64,000 bases of DNA from contig NZ_CP011773.1 in the NCBI RefSeq assembly GCF_001021385.1, positions 4,340,001-4,404,000 on the forward strand, given 5' to 3'. Within the stretch, counting starts at the first letter, position 1, and the number at the start of each line of letters is the position of its first letter. Positions 8,089 to 16,530 of this stretch are shown here, one piece after another. The notes beneath the pieces were generated by a model, which was given only the letters and a program-made list of their open reading frames with translations, did no database searches and was not told the DNA's origin. The DNA comes from Mycobacterium sp. EPa45 (GTDB taxonomy: Bacteria > Actinomycetota > Actinomycetes > Mycobacteriales > Mycobacteriaceae). The position numbers and the translations under genes are program-made.

Positions 8089-8167
8089 TAGCCACACCAG
8101 GTCGAACCGGTTCATGCCTCCTGCCCTGTTCAGTCGAATCAGCAAGTGCAGGGGTTAACGTAGCTGC

Positions 8168-8752
8168 GTGGATTTCGTGCAGTGGATTCCGTTAATAAGC
8201 GCTCTCGGCGTCGGCGGTGCTATCGGGGGCTGGGTCGGCGCTTCCAGGCAGCGTCGAGAAGTGCGCGGCGGCGTACTTAATGCAATCGCGGCGACTGAGT
8301 CCAAGCGATGGGCTGGCGCATATGGCTACCGTGAATTCAGCGCCGGACTCCGAGAATTGGAGACCGCCGCACTCGTTGCCAGGGTGCCAAGAAGCGCTGT
8401 GCAGCACTACATCGTCTTCGCCGATGCGGCGAGATGCCTTAGTGACGATTCTTACGAGGAGCACGACGGCGACGAGGAAATGGGTGCCGGTGCCGTCAAC
8501 GGCTACTACGCGAGCCTTGTGCGACACGCCGCGGAGATAGTCACACAACTCGCCTGGCGTCCTTGGTTGACGCGGATCAGTCTTCGCAGACGGTTGAACA
8601 GTCTTCGCGCACGAGTAATGGCCGTCAATGACTCGGACGTACAACAAAGACTCGCACTGTGCCAGAGGGTTCAAGGAATTCTCCCCGGTCCCCTGGGCGA
8701 ACTGCCGGGCACCAAATCTCTGCCACCAATGACGGAGCCCGAAGAAGCTTGA
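8168..8752 (+). CDS. Hypothetical membrane-anchored protein
   Basis: The 194-residue protein starts at GTG 8168. One hydrophobic N-terminal helix (WIPLISALGVGGAIGGWVGA, residues 5-24) is followed by a basic stretch (RQRREVRGG) and a helical soluble domain. The orientation is probably N-terminus out with a cytosolic body. No catalytic motif was recognised. Membrane-anchored helical proteins of this size in satellites are sometimes superinfection or defence factors, but nothing specific supports that here. Confidence 0.5.
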   Translation: MDFVQWIPLISALGVGGAIGGWVGASRQRREVRGGVLNAIAATESKRWAGAYGYREFSAGLRELETAALVARVPRSAVQHYIVFADAARCLSDDSYEEHDGDEEMGAGAVNGYYASLVRHAAEIVTQLAWRPWLTRISLRRRLNSLRARVMAVNDSDVQQRLALCQRVQGILPGPLGELPGTKSLPPMTEPEEA

Positions 8753-9100
8753 TTCAACGTTCTGTCCCAACTCGTTACTAACCGGGAGGTTCCCGCGCTG
8801 GAGGCGGCCCGGCGGGGTGGGCCAGTCACCTTGGGCGCAAGAGAGAACAACAAATAGCTCCCGCGTTTCGCGGCTCGTGTTTTGTGGCCGCTGCAATCAC
8901 GACTCTTCGGTACAGGAATCTGCCGAGCTTTCGGTCATCACAGCAGCTGCGTTGCCAGAATTCGGCAGTGTAGATGCTGTATCACGTTGGAGCGCAATAG
9001 CTTCCGATTTCAGATGGATGCTTGACACGCGTTGATCTCCTACCATCGGATGTTGTCGCAGGCCCGCGCACTTCCTGCGAAACATGAACGGAGAGAACCG
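8753..9100 (+). other. Gene-poor gap within island 1
   Basis: No convincing coding frame is seen on either strand. The stretch just before 9101 has GGAGAGAACC, serving the next gene. It probably contains the promoter for the primase block. Confidence 0.4.
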
Positions 9101-9307
9101 ATGACAGCACCAGCGCAGCAGTACTACGACCAAAAGGGCGTTACCCGTCTAGCACGTGAACGCGGCCTCAGCCATATCACCGAGAACTCGGTAATCAACG
9201 CTGCCTACCGGGACGGGCGTCTCAAGCGCACCAAGATTCAGGGCCGCATCTACTACAAGATCGAAGACATTGAGGCCTGGTTGACCGGAGAGCGACCGGA
9301 CGACTGA
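9101..9307 (+). CDS. Second small helix-turn-helix (excisionase-like) protein
   Basis: The 68-residue protein starts at ATG 9101 behind GGAGAGAACC. The pattern GVTRLARERGLSHITENSVINAAYRDGRLKRTKIQGRIYYKIEDIEAWL is a MerR/excisionase-like winged helix ending in the typical GRIYYKIEDIEAWL wing and helix. It lies 116 bp before the primase gene, where satellites often encode a replication or excision regulator. Confidence 0.65.
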   Translation: MTAPAQQYYDQKGVTRLARERGLSHITENSVINAAYRDGRLKRTKIQGRIYYKIEDIEAWLTGERPDD

Positions 9308-9423
9308 CGTCGCAGGCGACGGATGTCGCCATAGCAGGATCCCCTGAAGGCGGTGAAGCCTAGCGGACATAAGAAACGAGCCTCCCGAATGTTTTCTGGA
9401 CAGCACGGGAGACTCGTTGAGAG

Positions 9424-10863
9424 GTGAAAGTGACTGCAATGGTAGCAGATCCGGACGATCGCGAGCTCCCCGAGGATGAGCCTGCCAAGCCCAGTGTCAA
9501 CGACCAGGTTGCGACGCGTGACCTTCGCATGGCAGGCCGCCTGGAGTCCAAATCGGCGGGGCGCCATCGGTTTATCGCCAAACGCGGATGGCACTGGTAT
9601 GACGGCAAGGTCTGGCGCCTGGACGACAACGAAAGCCACATCCAGCAACTGCTTGTCGAAATGCTGGAGGAACTGTGGCCCTCAGCCCTGTTCGACCAAC
9701 AGCTCAAAGACGACATCCAGCGTTGCCACACATCGGCCGGAATTTCCGGGGTGCTGAAAATCGCCTCCAAACTTCCAGGGTTTTCGGCCCGCATCGAGGA
9801 CTTCGACGCCAAGCCCTGGTTAGTGAATACACCAGGCGGAACGCTGGATCTGCGAGACCACAAGATTCGCGAACACGATCCCAATGACCTACTGATGCAG
9901 ATCACTCGCGGCCAGCACCGCACGAACGCCTACAAGGACAGCCAGTCCTTTCGGCCCATGCTCGAACGTATCCAACCCGACGACGACACCTTGAAGTACC
10001 TGCAGAAGGTGGCGGGCAGCGCTCTTCTCGGTGAGCACCGGGAGGACATGTTCGTCATCTGGCTCGGGGAGCTGGGCAACAACGGCAAGACCGTCCTTGA
10101 CGGCGCTATCCGGTATGCGCTGGGAGACTATGCCAGCATCGCGCCGCGCGAATTGGTCATGGAAACTCGCTTCAACCACTCCTCGGACAACATGGTGCTC
10201 TTCCGCAAGCGGTACGTGTCCATCGACGAGACCAATCGCGGCGAACGCATCGACGAGGCCAAAATGAAAAGCCTGTCGGGCGGCGGAACTCTCACCGGGC
10301 GGGATTTGTACGAGAAACGCGTGTCTTGGGAACCCACCCACACCCTGACTTTGCTGACCAACCATGGCCCCAAGGTCTCCGGTGACGACAAGGCATCCTG
10401 GCGACGAATCGTGGTCATTCCCTTCAATGTCCGCATTCCCGACCCAGACCCCAAGAACCCCAAAGCCGCCGACGTCGGCCTCAGCGCTCGCCTGGAGGAA
10501 GACGCCGACGCCATCATCGATTTCCTCCTGCGGGGATTTGTGCGCTATCAGCGCAACGGTTTGGCCGATGTTCCCGAAGTGGTTCGCCAAGCGACCACGG
10601 CCTACTACGAAGCCAACGACGAACTGTTGCAGTTCCGCCGAGACTGCTGCGAAGAGGCCAGCCACCTCAAGGAGAGCAACCCCGCCTTGTTGGCCGAATA
10701 TCGCAGCTGGTGTGAGCGGGAAGGAATCGAACGCCCCTATGGAGCCCGAGCTTTCGGCCGATACATGGACGGCAGCGGCTTCAAGCGGGAGACCGGAGGA
10801 GACAAGCTGCGCCTGGGAATCGCTCTGAAGGACCCGTTGCGGCGGGTGCGGCTGGCCCCATGA
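9424..10863 (+). CDS. P4-type DNA primase/helicase (phage/plasmid primase C-terminal, SF3 helicase)
   Basis: The 479-residue protein starts at GTG 9424. A D5-N-like region precedes TPGGTLDLRDHKIREHDP, which typically marks the start of the helicase part. The Walker A motif GELGNNGKT is near residues 214-222. Walker B and sensor-like segments follow (VLFRKRYVSIDETNRG, then LTLLTNHGPKVSGDDKASWRRI, the last containing the arginine-finger region). A C-terminal winged domain (LLAEYRSWCEREGI..GARAFGRYM) completes it. It would unwind the satellite origin. The length is shorter than full P4 alpha, and a separate primase domain is not obvious. Confidence 0.88.
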   Translation: MKVTAMVADPDDRELPEDEPAKPSVNDQVATRDLRMAGRLESKSAGRHRFIAKRGWHWYDGKVWRLDDNESHIQQLLVEMLEELWPSALFDQQLKDDIQRCHTSAGISGVLKIASKLPGFSARIEDFDAKPWLVNTPGGTLDLRDHKIREHDPNDLLMQITRGQHRTNAYKDSQSFRPMLERIQPDDDTLKYLQKVAGSALLGEHREDMFVIWLGELGNNGKTVLDGAIRYALGDYASIAPRELVMETRFNHSSDNMVLFRKRYVSIDETNRGERIDEAKMKSLSGGGTLTGRDLYEKRVSWEPTHTLTLLTNHGPKVSGDDKASWRRIVVIPFNVRIPDPDPKNPKAADVGLSARLEEDADAIIDFLLRGFVRYQRNGLADVPEVVRQATTAYYEANDELLQFRRDCCEEASHLKESNPALLAEYRSWCEREGIERPYGARAFGRYMDGSGFKRETGGDKLRLGIALKDPLRRVRLAP

Positions 10864-11088
10864 CCCGCCGAAAACCCTCGCTGACCAGGAAAAAGGACGA
10901 AATGGACATCCCGCGGGATCTTTTCCTATATGGCAATTTTGAAAAAGGTCCGACGATGCATCCATTTTCTCCGTTTCCCTGTTCAGGGCAGGTTTTTGGC
11001 GGAGAAAACACGTCTACCTGCGCAAACGCGCAGTTCAGGAAAGTGACATGTCGAATTGTGAACTAGGACAGCATGATCCGAGAGGACA

Positions 11089-11886
11089 ATGACCATGAGC
11101 ACCGACGACCAACCCGAAATCATCGACGCAGAGGTCGTGGAACTGATGGAGATACAGAACCCTCCTGCAGTGATCGAGGCCGAGACCGACGACTCGATGA
11201 GCACCCATGGCGCAGAAACACCCATCGAAGGACGCGACTGGTCAACATATTCCAAACCTGAACGTCGATGCACCGCTAGAAGTTCTCGTACCGGAAACCT
11301 GTGCAAGAACGCCGCCATACTCGGATCACATGTCTGCCGGTACCACGGCGGGGCAGCGAAGCAAGTGAAGCAAGCTGCCCGTACACGACTGGAAAATGCT
11401 GCCGAGTTGATGGCCAAACAACTGCTAGGCATGGCACTTACGGCAGATACCGAAAGCGTCAAGCTCGCAGCTATCCGAGACGCACTGGATCGTGCCGGCC
11501 TGAAAGCTCCCTCGGAAATCGTTGTCTCGCCTGGAGAACCGAAAGCATTCGAGACGGTGTTCGACAGCATCGGTGGCGCTCCTGGCGAATCACTCGAAGC
11601 GAATGTCGGTTACGGCCAGAACGACTCCCCGGCCCCTGCCTACACCCAAGTCGACGATGCACCGCAGGCCGAAGCGGAAGAGGACGCACCGGAGTCTTCA
11701 GACCCCGAGCCGCCACTACCGTCTAGGCCGCGCGGAGCCGCCCGCGACAGGCCGCGCCAGCCACCCGTTCGGCACATCACAGGCGAGGCCGCGATTTACC
11801 TCGCGAACGCAGCTAACCGCGAAATAGGTGCGCTGCCGCCGTTGCGGGAGCTGGAATCGCCACACCGTCGGTACAGGCGGCCATAA
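11089..11886 (+). CDS. HGGA-motif phage protein (terminase-small-subunit-like or packaging-associated)
   Basis: The 265-residue protein starts at ATG 11089; a second ATG lies at 11095. The middle contains RCTARSSRTGNLCKNAA, then HVCRYHGGAAKQVKQAARTR. This Cys-Cys-Cys-His-HGG cluster is common in actinophage proteins encoded beside terminase genes. A helical segment follows (LMAKQLLGMALTADTESVKLAAIRDALDRAGL). The last 80 residues are acidic, then proline/arginine-rich, and look disordered. It may bind DNA for packaging or regulation. The assignment is by pattern only. Confidence 0.5.
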   Translation: MTMSTDDQPEIIDAEVVELMEIQNPPAVIEAETDDSMSTHGAETPIEGRDWSTYSKPERRCTARSSRTGNLCKNAAILGSHVCRYHGGAAKQVKQAARTRLENAAELMAKQLLGMALTADTESVKLAAIRDALDRAGLKAPSEIVVSPGEPKAFETVFDSIGGAPGESLEANVGYGQNDSPAPAYTQVDDAPQAEAEEDAPESSDPEPPLPSRPRGAARDRPRQPPVRHITGEAAIYLANAANREIGALPPLRELESPHRRYRRP

Positions 11887-11986
11887 CCGGATTTGGCATA
11901 TCTATCGAGGTAGAGCAGTCGGCTATAAGTATTGGGTGAGGTCGGTGACGCTCGTCATCAGCCACACTCGACACCAAGGACAGGAC

Positions 11987-12646
11987 ATGGCAACAGCAAA
12001 CACAGATCGTGGTACGACCAGAGCAGTAGGCTATCTACGGATCTCGACCAACCGGCAGGCCGAGAATGGCTACGCCCTTGAGGCACAACGAGATCAGGTC
12101 CAGCAGTTCTGCTCGGTCAACGGGCTGGATCTGGTCGGCCTGCACATCGATGTGATGAGCGGTCGCAAGACCGATAAGTTGTACGGACGCATTGCCGCTG
12201 TCGGCGCGATTCAATCTGGGATTGCGAACGTGTTGGTAGTCAACACTTTAGACCGCTCAAGTCGGAGCATGGCAGATGGCGCAAAGCTGGTAGCTGACGC
12301 CAAGACCGAAGGTTGGCGCATCGTCGGTCTAGATGGAACCGATAGCAACACAGTGTCTCAGCTGACCGCCCACGCCAGACTCCTAGTAGCCGAGGAAGAA
12401 CGCGAGCTGATCTCCAAGCGCACCAAGCAAGGGCTGATCAAGGCTCGGCAGGCCGGAAAGCAACTCGGTAAGCCCTCCACTATCGATCGCTCAACCGTTA
12501 ACCGCATCGTCCAATTGCGTCGTGACGGTTTAGGAACCAAGGCAATCGCGAAAGCTCTCGACGTCGCCGGCATCGCCGCACCACGTAGCAACACATGGAG
12601 TTACAGCACTGTACGAGGAGTTCTCGAGCGGGAAGGTGTGGCCTAA
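11987..12646 (+). CDS. Serine recombinase (resolvase/invertase type)
   Basis: The 219-residue protein starts at ATG 11987 after AAGGACAGGAC. The N-terminal catalytic domain has VGYLRISTNRQ with the nucleophilic Ser, and the helix VVNTLDRSSRSMAD. SKRTKQGLIKARQAGKQLGKP then leads into a C-terminal helix-turn-helix (IVQLRRDGLGTKAIAKAL). Its size is typical of resolvases, not of large serine integrases. The stop overlaps the start of the tyrosine integrase (TAATG at 12644-12648), so the two recombinases are translationally linked. Confidence 0.9.
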   Translation: MATANTDRGTTRAVGYLRISTNRQAENGYALEAQRDQVQQFCSVNGLDLVGLHIDVMSGRKTDKLYGRIAAVGAIQSGIANVLVVNTLDRSSRSMADGAKLVADAKTEGWRIVGLDGTDSNTVSQLTAHARLLVAEEERELISKRTKQGLIKARQAGKQLGKPSTIDRSTVNRIVQLRRDGLGTKAIAKALDVAGIAAPRSNTWSYSTVRGVLEREGVA

Positions 12647-14067
12647 TGGCTGCGACGATTCGCGCTCGCACCACTGGCAAGCTAGACAAGCAGGGCAATG
12701 CCATCCCCACCTATCAGGTCCGTTGGCGTGAGCCAGTGCGAGATGACTTTGGTGTGCCCACTGGCAAGTATCGTCATCGGGGCGAAGCATTCCCTACCGA
12801 GGATCAGGCCAACGCCCGTAAGGCCAAGATAGATCAGGCTTTAGCAGAGATGCGTCTAGACCCCGGCCAAGCTCGGGATCTGGCCGCTAAGCCGTTGGGA
12901 CAGTATGCCGTCCAGTTCTTCGAGGGCCTTACCGGCACAATCGACGCTGAGACCATCACCAAATATCGGGCCAACTACCTGCTCTACGTAGCACCGACTC
13001 TGGGTCCTCGACCTGTTGCGGCCATTCGCGTGGCCGACGTTAAGAAGCTGCGAAGCAAGCTCGCCTCTACTGTGTCTAGCCGAACCAAGCGGACACTGTC
13101 GGCTGGAACCATCAAGCACGCCATCTCGGTCCTCCGGATGATCCTGGACACAGCTGTCGAGAATGAGGCCATCGCTACCAATCCGGCCGCCGTCAAGCTC
13201 CCCAGCCTCCGCCGACAGCGAGATTTCACCGAGGGCAAGAGCTACACCCGCCTCACAGTCGAGCAGGTCGCGACAGTGGCACATTGGATTGGCAGCGAGC
13301 AGACCATCACTGTGTCGCCGAAGAATCGCTCGGCGTATGTCACGACAAAACCTGCTAACGCCGTATACGCGCTGGCCGTGCTATTTAGCGTTGCGACCGG
13401 AGTGCGAGCCAGCGAACTTCAGGGCCTGGAAGTTGGCGACCTTTCCCTCAGCGAATTGGCGGGCACCAGCGGCCTGGTGTCCGTTCGACGCAAGAAGCGA
13501 GCCGCCAACAGCTGGCAGGCCGAGCCGCTGAAGACCGAGAATGCGTATCGAGATGTCCCGGTCGATCCTTGGCTGGCAGATGACATGAGGGAGTACTTGT
13601 CCCGAACGCACCCTTGCTCAAGTGACCCGCGCGCTCCCCTGTTTCCTGGCCGACTCGGCAAGGCTGCCGCTAAGCAGGTCGGCCGAGATGCCAGCGACAG
13701 TGAGGACCGGTTCGATTGGAGCCGTCCAATCGACGAGGCCAACGTGTACAAGCGGTTCTGGCTTCCCGCCTTGGACGCACTGAGCTATCCGCACTCACGC
13801 TGGCACGACCTGCGCCACAGCGCCGCTGTATCGACCCTGGCCACAGAGCACGTTCGAGATGTATCCCGCTGGCTTGGCCACGCCAAGATCAGCACCACCA
13901 TGGACATCTACGCAGCGGTGCTCAAGAGCGAAACCGGCGGAAAATCCACGCCCACTACTCGACCTGCGCCGTTGACCGCCAATAACGTTGTGCCCCTAGG
14001 GCCAAAGACTAAATCGCCCGTGCACCATCCATCTTCGCAAAATGAGCTGCACAAAACGTGGCACTAA
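12646..14067 (+). CDS. Tyrosine-type integrase of island 1
   Basis: The 473-residue protein starts at ATG 12646. An N-terminal arm-binding part (TYQVRWREPVRDDFG) is followed by a core-binding SAM-like domain (residues about 85-180) and a catalytic domain. The catalytic residues are visible: Arg in ATGVRASELQGLEVGDL, Lys in RRKKRAANSW, HxxR in WHDLRHSAAV, His in WLGHAKISTTMDIY and the nucleophile Tyr in the same segment. It presumably integrated the element into tRNA-Arg. It is unusually far from attR (about 2.4 kb), because three cargo genes intervene. Its 3' end overlaps the convergent membrane gene by 72 bp. Confidence 0.93.
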   Translation: MAATIRARTTGKLDKQGNAIPTYQVRWREPVRDDFGVPTGKYRHRGEAFPTEDQANARKAKIDQALAEMRLDPGQARDLAAKPLGQYAVQFFEGLTGTIDAETITKYRANYLLYVAPTLGPRPVAAIRVADVKKLRSKLASTVSSRTKRTLSAGTIKHAISVLRMILDTAVENEAIATNPAAVKLPSLRRQRDFTEGKSYTRLTVEQVATVAHWIGSEQTITVSPKNRSAYVTTKPANAVYALAVLFSVATGVRASELQGLEVGDLSLSELAGTSGLVSVRRKKRAANSWQAEPLKTENAYRDVPVDPWLADDMREYLSRTHPCSSDPRAPLFPGRLGKAAAKQVGRDASDSEDRFDWSRPIDEANVYKRFWLPALDALSYPHSRWHDLRHSAAVSTLATEHVRDVSRWLGHAKISTTMDIYAAVLKSETGGKSTPTTRPAPLTANNVVPLGPKTKSPVHHPSSQNELHKTWH

Positions 14068-14784
14068 TAGCCCGAAGCTCACGCCAAAAACAGCCCAGAG
14101 AGGGGCAATCGTTCCCAAGTAGTGGTTACTAGCCGTCGGATTTCGCGAGACATAGAATAATGCAGCATAGCTCCCGAGCAATGTGCTTACCAGCACATAT
14201 GTGAATACTTTACTCGCGGCCCCTAGCGGCTCGCGATCCTCATACGCTCGAGGTGCCCGTGTCTGTCCTCTGATTCGACCTTTGACTACGACTTCCGCGC
14301 CTTGTTCTACGTCATAGATCACTTGAATTGTGAACCAGTCTCCAGGGTTGAGCGTGCGCGGCGTTACCCCAACTGGCCGAATATGACTCGGAGGATCTAC
14401 AACGTACTCCATATGGTCTACAAGCTTCGCCTCTGACTGATCGACATCGTTAAAATCCAGGACCTTAGCCCCTTCACGAAATATGGCCATCGGCTCGAGG
14501 AAGTCGTCTGGCTCAATGACCTGCTTGCCAGTGTTCTTGAACCTTACTTCTGTAATATACGGATTGCTCACTTCCCTAGCTCCGTAAACAACTTTCAGAA
14601 TTTCAGGCCGATCGCGGCTGGTAACGATCGGCGTATCCGAGAGAACTCGGTAATCCAAGTGCTTAGAGTCCTTATCTCGGCGTCGAAAGTACAAGCTGAA
14701 GCCGAACAGCACCAACGCGACCACGACACCAGGCGCCCACGAGTTGCGCTCCAGCAAGTTCGCGGCCAATAGTACCGACTCCAT
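13996..14784 (-). CDS. Membrane protein with a beta-sandwich-like soluble domain (third gene of the HEPN operon)
   Basis: The 262-residue protein starts at ATG 14784, immediately after the stop of the upstream gene. One hydrophobic helix lies near residues 15-32 (WAPGVVVALVLFGFSLYF). A roughly 150-residue beta-rich domain follows, with LDYRVLSDTPIV, ITEVRFKNTGKQVI, DDFLEPMAIF and RTLNPGDWFTIQVIYD. Two C-terminal hydrophobic segments complete it. Such NTG..I.P.DF and LNPGD..TI patterns occur in uncharacterised membrane-linked bacterial proteins. Its 3' end runs 72 bp into the integrase gene on the other strand. It may be a sensor or membrane effector for the HEPN proteins upstream; that is inference. 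Confidence 0.65.
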   Translation of the reverse strand: MESVLLAANLLERNSWAPGVVVALVLFGFSLYFRRRDKDSKHLDYRVLSDTPIVTSRDRPEILKVVYGAREVSNPYITEVRFKNTGKQVIEPDDFLEPMAIFREGAKVLDFNDVDQSEAKLVDHMEYVVDPPSHIRPVGVTPRTLNPGDWFTIQVIYDVEQGAEVVVKGRIRGQTRAPRAYEDREPLGAASKVFTYVLVSTLLGSYAALFYVSRNPTASNHYLGTIAPLWAVFGVSFGLLVPRFVQLILRRWMVHGRFSLWP

Positions 14785-15432
14785 CTACCCCACCTCTGGG
14801 TCATCGTAGAATCCCGAGAGGAAGAGGTTGCGAATCGTATTACGTACTGAGGCGAGGAAGTAATCGACTACATCTAGGTCGAGGTCTGACTTTTCGTGAG
14901 CCACCTGATTCCTGATTTTGGACATCTGCATTAACGAATCCGCGATCTCGTCGTTAAGCCGCCCGTCCTGGTGGAGCCGCCTGACGATCTGCACAAAGCT
15001 GACGTTTGGCCGAAAGTCGGGATAGAGCTGTCGAAATCTTTCCCGAATGGAGCTCTCCAGGTCGGAGAACGGCAGGAGGATAGCGGCCCTCGGATCGATC
15101 TGCGCAAGCTGTTCGTACTTACTCAGTCGTTCTCCAGCGGTTTCACTCGGCAGCACGACATCTTCGGGCTCGGCTGCCGGCAACTCCTTTGATGCGTCCC
15201 CCCTGAGTTCCTCAGTCGTGGCTGCGGTCGACGCTGCGAGCTCGCGTACATTAAATTCGAGATCTATGCCTCCCGGACCTTTAAGTCGCCGCAGATCTGG
15301 CACCCTGCCGACAAGCCCATTCGCAGCAGACTTTATCTGCTTTCGCAGCAACACGATTGTTCCGGTAGCCACAACGGGCCAAGCCCACACGTCCGACATC
15401 TGCGCGATGAATTCAAGCCAAGACATCGTCAC
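14785..15432 (-). CDS. Membrane-anchored HEPN-like protein
   Basis: The 215-residue protein starts at ATG 15432, overlapping the upstream gene by 4 bp. An N-terminal hydrophobic helix (VWAWPVVATGTIVLL, about residues 15-29) anchors it. A linker rich in Ala, Glu and Pro leads to a helical domain with LESSIRERFRQLYPD, FVQIVRRLHQDGRLNDEIADSL and KIRNQVAHEKSD. RNQVAH fits the R-x4-H signature of HEPN domains, many of which are RNases or toxin subunits. It may be a membrane-located RNase, or a HEPN scaffold. Confidence 0.68.
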   Translation of the reverse strand: MTMSWLEFIAQMSDVWAWPVVATGTIVLLRKQIKSAANGLVGRVPDLRRLKGPGGIDLEFNVRELAASTAATTEELRGDASKELPAAEPEDVVLPSETAGERLSKYEQLAQIDPRAAILLPFSDLESSIRERFRQLYPDFRPNVSFVQIVRRLHQDGRLNDEIADSLMQMSKIRNQVAHEKSDLDLDVVDYFLASVRNTIRNLFLSGFYDDPEVG

Positions 15433-16145
15433 TCGCCGTCGGCAGCATTGGGCGCAAGATCGCTTTCGGCGTCAGGACCGAGGTTGCCCTCAAACGGAAC
15501 TGCCGCATCTCCAACGAACTTGCTTTGATAGCGAGCTCGACTCGGCATCTCATACGCGCTCAGAAACAAAAAATAGGTAAACAGGGCGATATCGCCCGCT
15601 TCCTCTTTCGTGATGTCTGGAAGCTCGTGATTCGCCTTATTGCCGACGTTCTTGATTCCCTCGGCCAGCGTCCGCTGATCTTCGGTGATCACACCGTTGT
15701 CGGCGAGGTACCTGACGGCAGCCGCAAAGCTCAGATCGCGAGGGGTCGCATCGCCGTCCTTACTTCGTTGATGCGTGAAGACCATATGCAGCAGTATCTT
15801 CCGGCACAGCATCGCAACTGCGTTGTATGCGTTGACGGAGAAACACTTTCGCACTTCGCGCCAAAGCGCCAGCTCCCGTTCTGGCGTTCCACCCGGCTCC
15901 GAAAATGGCATCTTGTTCGGCACAACATCGAAACCATTGATCACGAAAGCTTCGCCGCACGCAATGCACAGGAGCCAATAGTTTCGCGGGTAGCCGCTGT
16001 TCCGGTTCGTCGAGTCGCGCACCGCAACGACCAGAACTGACTTTGCATCGCAATAAGGACAGTCGACGGTAGCCCAAGCCTCCGTCTGCGAGGTCCCGAA
16101 CTGCGCCTTTCCGGCGATCGTCGCAATACCCCGAGTGATTTCCAA
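15429..16145 (-). CDS. DUF4145 protein with N-terminal zinc ribbon (first gene of the HEPN operon)
   Basis: The 238-residue protein starts at ATG 16145. Cysteine pairs VDCPYCDAK and LLCIACGEAF form a likely zinc ribbon in the first 75 residues. The helical DUF4145 domain follows, with CFSVNAYNAVAMLCRKILLHMV, FAAAVRYLADNGVITEDQRTLAEGIKNVGNKANHEL and TYFLFLSAYEM. The last 30 residues are acidic. DUF4145 is, to my memory, grouped with HEPN folds. Upstream 300 bp to attR hold the promoter and integrase-arm-like repeats. The gene heads a tight three-gene operon in the classic cargo position next to att. Confidence 0.75.
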   Translation of the reverse strand: MEITRGIATIAGKAQFGTSQTEAWATVDCPYCDAKSVLVVAVRDSTNRNSGYPRNYWLLCIACGEAFVINGFDVVPNKMPFSEPGGTPERELALWREVRKCFSVNAYNAVAMLCRKILLHMVFTHQRSKDGDATPRDLSFAAAVRYLADNGVITEDQRTLAEGIKNVGNKANHELPDITKEEAGDIALFTYFLFLSAYEMPSRARYQSKFVGDAAVPFEGNLGPDAESDLAPNAADGE

Positions 16146-16451
16146 CGCTCGCTTTCCCTCCTTCGCGCAGGAGCCTAGCGCGGCGGGGCGACAGATTTCG
16201 CCCTAAAGCGACGTTTCAGCCTCGGGTGGCGATTTGCGCAGGCCTCAGCAAAGTTGCGCCGGACACACCGCGTCCACATACGCCGCAAAGTTGCTGGCGT
16301 TTCGCGCAACCTGGGAAAACGGGGATAGCTGTCCTGTATGAGTTTGCTGGCTAGTAGCAGCGTAGGGAGACATCGCGATTACAGCTGCTATAAGACGGTC
16401 GGCGGACATTACAGCCGTGGCTAGGGGTTTGCTAGCAAACATCGAAAAGTG
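16146..16451. promoter_or_regulatory. attR-side region: arm-site-like repeats, palindrome and operon promoter
   Basis: This stretch has no credible gene. It holds a direct repeat GCAAAGTTGC at 16248-16257 and 16285-16294, 37 bp apart. It also holds a perfect 14-bp palindrome GTTTGCTAGCAAAC at 16427-16440, ending 11 bp before the attR core. Their position beside the core suggests integrase or excisionase arm sites. The promoter of the leftward HEPN operon must also lie here. Confidence 0.5.
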
Positions 16452-16494
16452 CTTCTAATCCCTAGGTCGCAGGTTCGATTCCTGCCGGGGGCGC
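16452..16494 (+). repeat. attR core of island 1 (tRNA-Arg 3' half without the 5' half)
   Basis: A 43-bp exact copy of 3919-3961. The bases before it do not form the 5' half of a tRNA, so this is a displaced 3' end, not a gene. It also serves as the left boundary of the next island. Confidence 0.92.
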
Positions 16495-16530
16495 AATATT
16501 TTACCAGCTCAGAGCATATATGAAGCATAG

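Larger units (their letters stand above)
3919..16494. mobile_element. Integrated phage-satellite-like element (island 1), phiRv-like
   Basis: A 43-bp perfect direct repeat of the tRNA-Arg 3' half (3919-3961 and 16452-16494) bounds 12.5 kb. The element encodes a major capsid protein, two excisionase-like helix-turn-helix proteins, a P4-type primase/helicase, a terminase-associated-type HGGA protein, a serine recombinase and a tyrosine integrase. No portal, large terminase, tail or lysis gene is visible. That layout recalls the small M. tuberculosis prophage-like elements phiRv1 and phiRv2 and capsid-encoding phage satellites. Non-phage cargo sits at both ends: a DUF4145 gene at the left and a three-gene HEPN-type operon at the right. 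Confidence 0.85.

Noticed and set aside
10860..11066. 68-codon frame overlapping the primase stop
   Set aside because: ATGA overlap looked operon-like, but the sequence is low in coding character and unconserved-looking.
16245..16442. Leftward 65-codon frame near attR
   Set aside because: It lies across the arm-site-like repeats, lacks a ribosome site and has no recognisable fold.
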